Shown: one piece after another, positions 63,511 to 64,000 of the stretch
Layout: each line of letters opens with the position of its first letter
Numbering within the stretch: position 1 is the first letter of the stretch
Assembly: GCA_026126025.1 (NCBI GenBank)
Contig: JAHCJZ010000002.1
Location: 124,001 to 188,000 of the forward strand
DNA: 64,000 bases
Direction: 5' to 3'
Origin: Bauldia sp.
GTDB lineage: Bacteria; Pseudomonadota; Alphaproteobacteria; Rhizobiales; Kaistiaceae
Translations under genes and position numbers: made by a program
Notes under the pieces: model-generated
The model's database searches: none
Told to the model about the DNA's origin: nothing
Seen by the model: only the letters and a program-made list of their open reading frames with translations

Positions 63511-64000
63511 ATGGCAAAGACGACCCGCATCCCGACGCTGGCGGCGGCAGCACTCCTCGCCTCCACCAGCCTCGTCGCGGCCGAGGTGCTCCCGGACGGC
63601 AACCCGCCGAAGGCGGCACCATCGGCCGTGACAGCGGAGAAGGACATCCTGGTCTCGTATTCGAAGGGCAACAGCTCCTCCAATTCGAGCTCCAACAGCT
63701 CGTCCAACTCCAGTTCGAACAGCAGCTCGAATTCGAGCTCCAACAGCTCGTCGAACTCCAGCTCGAACAGCAATTCGAACTCGAGCTCCAACAGCAACTC
63801 CAACTCCAGCTCGAACAGCAACTCCAATTCGAGCTCGAACAGCTCCTCCAACTCCAGCTCCAACAGCTCCTCGAATTCGAGCTCCAACAGCTCGTCGAAC
63901 TCCAGCTCGAACAGCAATTCGAACTCGAATTCGAACAGCTCGTGGAACGCCGGCGGCTGGGTCGATGGCGGCGAGGCAACGCTCAACCGGTCGGAACGGC
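63511..64000 (+). CDS. Secreted Ser/Asn tandem-repeat protein (cut by right edge)
   Basis: ATG 63511 is preceded by a near-perfect ribosome site, AAGGAGG (63496-63502). The protein starts with a signal peptide (MAKTTRIPTLAAAALLASTS, cleavage after VAA near residue 24) and a short linker to VSYSKGN. Then 23 four-residue units of the form S-S-S-N (some S-N-S-N) fill residues 55-146, followed by SSWNAGGWVDGG and the window edge, so the C-terminus is missing. It is likely an extracellular or surface low-complexity protein. The opposite strand is also open over this stretch but only as a Leu/Glu artefact. Confidence 0.8.
   Translation, partial: MAKTTRIPTLAAAALLASTSLVAAEVLPDGNPPKAAPSAVTAEKDILVSYSKGNSSSNSSSNSSSNSSSNSSSNSSSNSSSNSSSNSNSNSSSNSNSNSSSNSNSNSSSNSSSNSSSNSSSNSSSNSSSNSSSNSNSNSNSNSSWNAGGWVDGGEATLNRSER
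63673..63948 (+). repeat. 12-bp tandem repeat with 48-bp higher-order period
   Basis: Twenty-three 12-bp units encode S-S/N-S-N (the last one S-S-W-N). Every odd unit begins with AGC. Every even unit begins alternately with TCG (units 2, 6, 10, 14, 18, 22) or TCC (units 4, 8, 12, 16, 20) without exception, and AAT occurs only just before TCG units. So the true DNA repeat is 48 bp. Units 6-9 and 18-21 are identical. Confidence 0.9.

Noticed and set aside
63673-63948. Regular short repeats that could be mistaken for a CRISPR array
   Set aside because: Units are contiguous, with no unique spacers, keep the reading frame and encode protein.
63315-63986. A minus-strand frame rich in Leu-Glu-Phe repeats, resembling a coiled-coil or Leu-rich repeat protein
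   Set aside because: It is the complement of the Ser/Asn tandem repeat. The plus strand has the ribosome site, signal peptide and codon-level order; the minus frame also runs into the start of the 62663-63370 gene.

Overview
The window is GC-rich, densely packed alphaproteobacterial DNA. The gene content points to a Hyphomicrobiales (Rhizobiales)-like bacterium with serine-cycle C1 metabolism. The evidence is malyl-CoA lyase next to both malate-CoA ligase subunits (mcl-mtkA-mtkB), a complete pqqABCDE operon, a glycine cleavage operon headed by a B12-dependent methionine synthase, and a PEP carboxylase. Genus cannot be fixed from sequence alone. I saw no rRNA, tRNA, CRISPR array, insertion sequence, integrase or phage gene; the region looks chromosomal.

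Layout. 0-6 kb: a DEAD-box helicase cut by the left edge, a stress-type SDR, a FAD oxidoreductase with a Rieske tail, a DUF2269-like membrane protein coupled to an NAD(P)-binding/DoxX fusion, and a secreted protein. 6.4-13.2 kb: a DNA-repair group (stand-alone 5'-3' exonuclease, short UvrA paralogue, Prim-PolC-type polymerase, LigC-type ATP-dependent ligase) plus MarC. 13.3-16.4 kb: mcl-mtkA-mtkB. 16.4-21.0 kb (minus): mtnK, mtnA and a fused class II aldolase/dehydrogenase, which fits a DHAP-shunt route for 5'-deoxynucleoside (MTA, 5'-deoxyadenosine) salvage. 21.3-29.6 kb: an SBF-like transporter, then metH-gcvT-gcvH-gcvPA-gcvPB. 30.1-33.4 kb (minus): pqqABCDE. 33.9-44 kb: a GntR regulator facing a tightly coupled nine-gene operon (BMP-type ABC transporter, formamidase, biuret hydrolase, a second cysteine hydrolase, cupin, allophanate hydrolase) for import and breakdown of small amide/urea-like nitrogen compounds. 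44.3-48.9 kb: an unusual set of a Tat-exported PCMT-like protein, a membrane spermidine-synthase-like protein and an exported hydrolase. 48.9-53.7 kb: a flavin monooxygenase-like protein and a stand-alone cyclic-nucleotide-binding protein, divergent from a class III cyclase/NB-ARC/TPR protein. 53.7-56.7 kb: TraB/GumN protein, rhomboid protease and three small unknowns. 56.9-60 kb: a divergent PEP carboxylase. 60-64 kb: an ECF sigma/anti-sigma pair divergent from a subtilisin-like protease with an Asp/Trp tract, an unknown protein, and a secreted Ser/Asn repeat protein cut by the right edge.

How it fits together. Much of the window handles one-carbon units and the by-products of SAM chemistry. 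The glycine cleavage system makes methylene-THF and MetH uses methyl-THF. Mcl, MtkAB and Ppc are serine-cycle steps. PQQ is the cofactor of methanol dehydrogenases. Formamidase releases formate and ammonia. PqqE, a radical SAM enzyme, may form 5'-deoxyadenosine, which the mtn cluster could recycle to DHAP. The most interesting targets are the mtnK-mtnA-fused aldolase cluster, the biuret operon with two hydrolases, the exported PCMT cluster, and the tandem-repeat protein with a regular 48-bp period at codon level.
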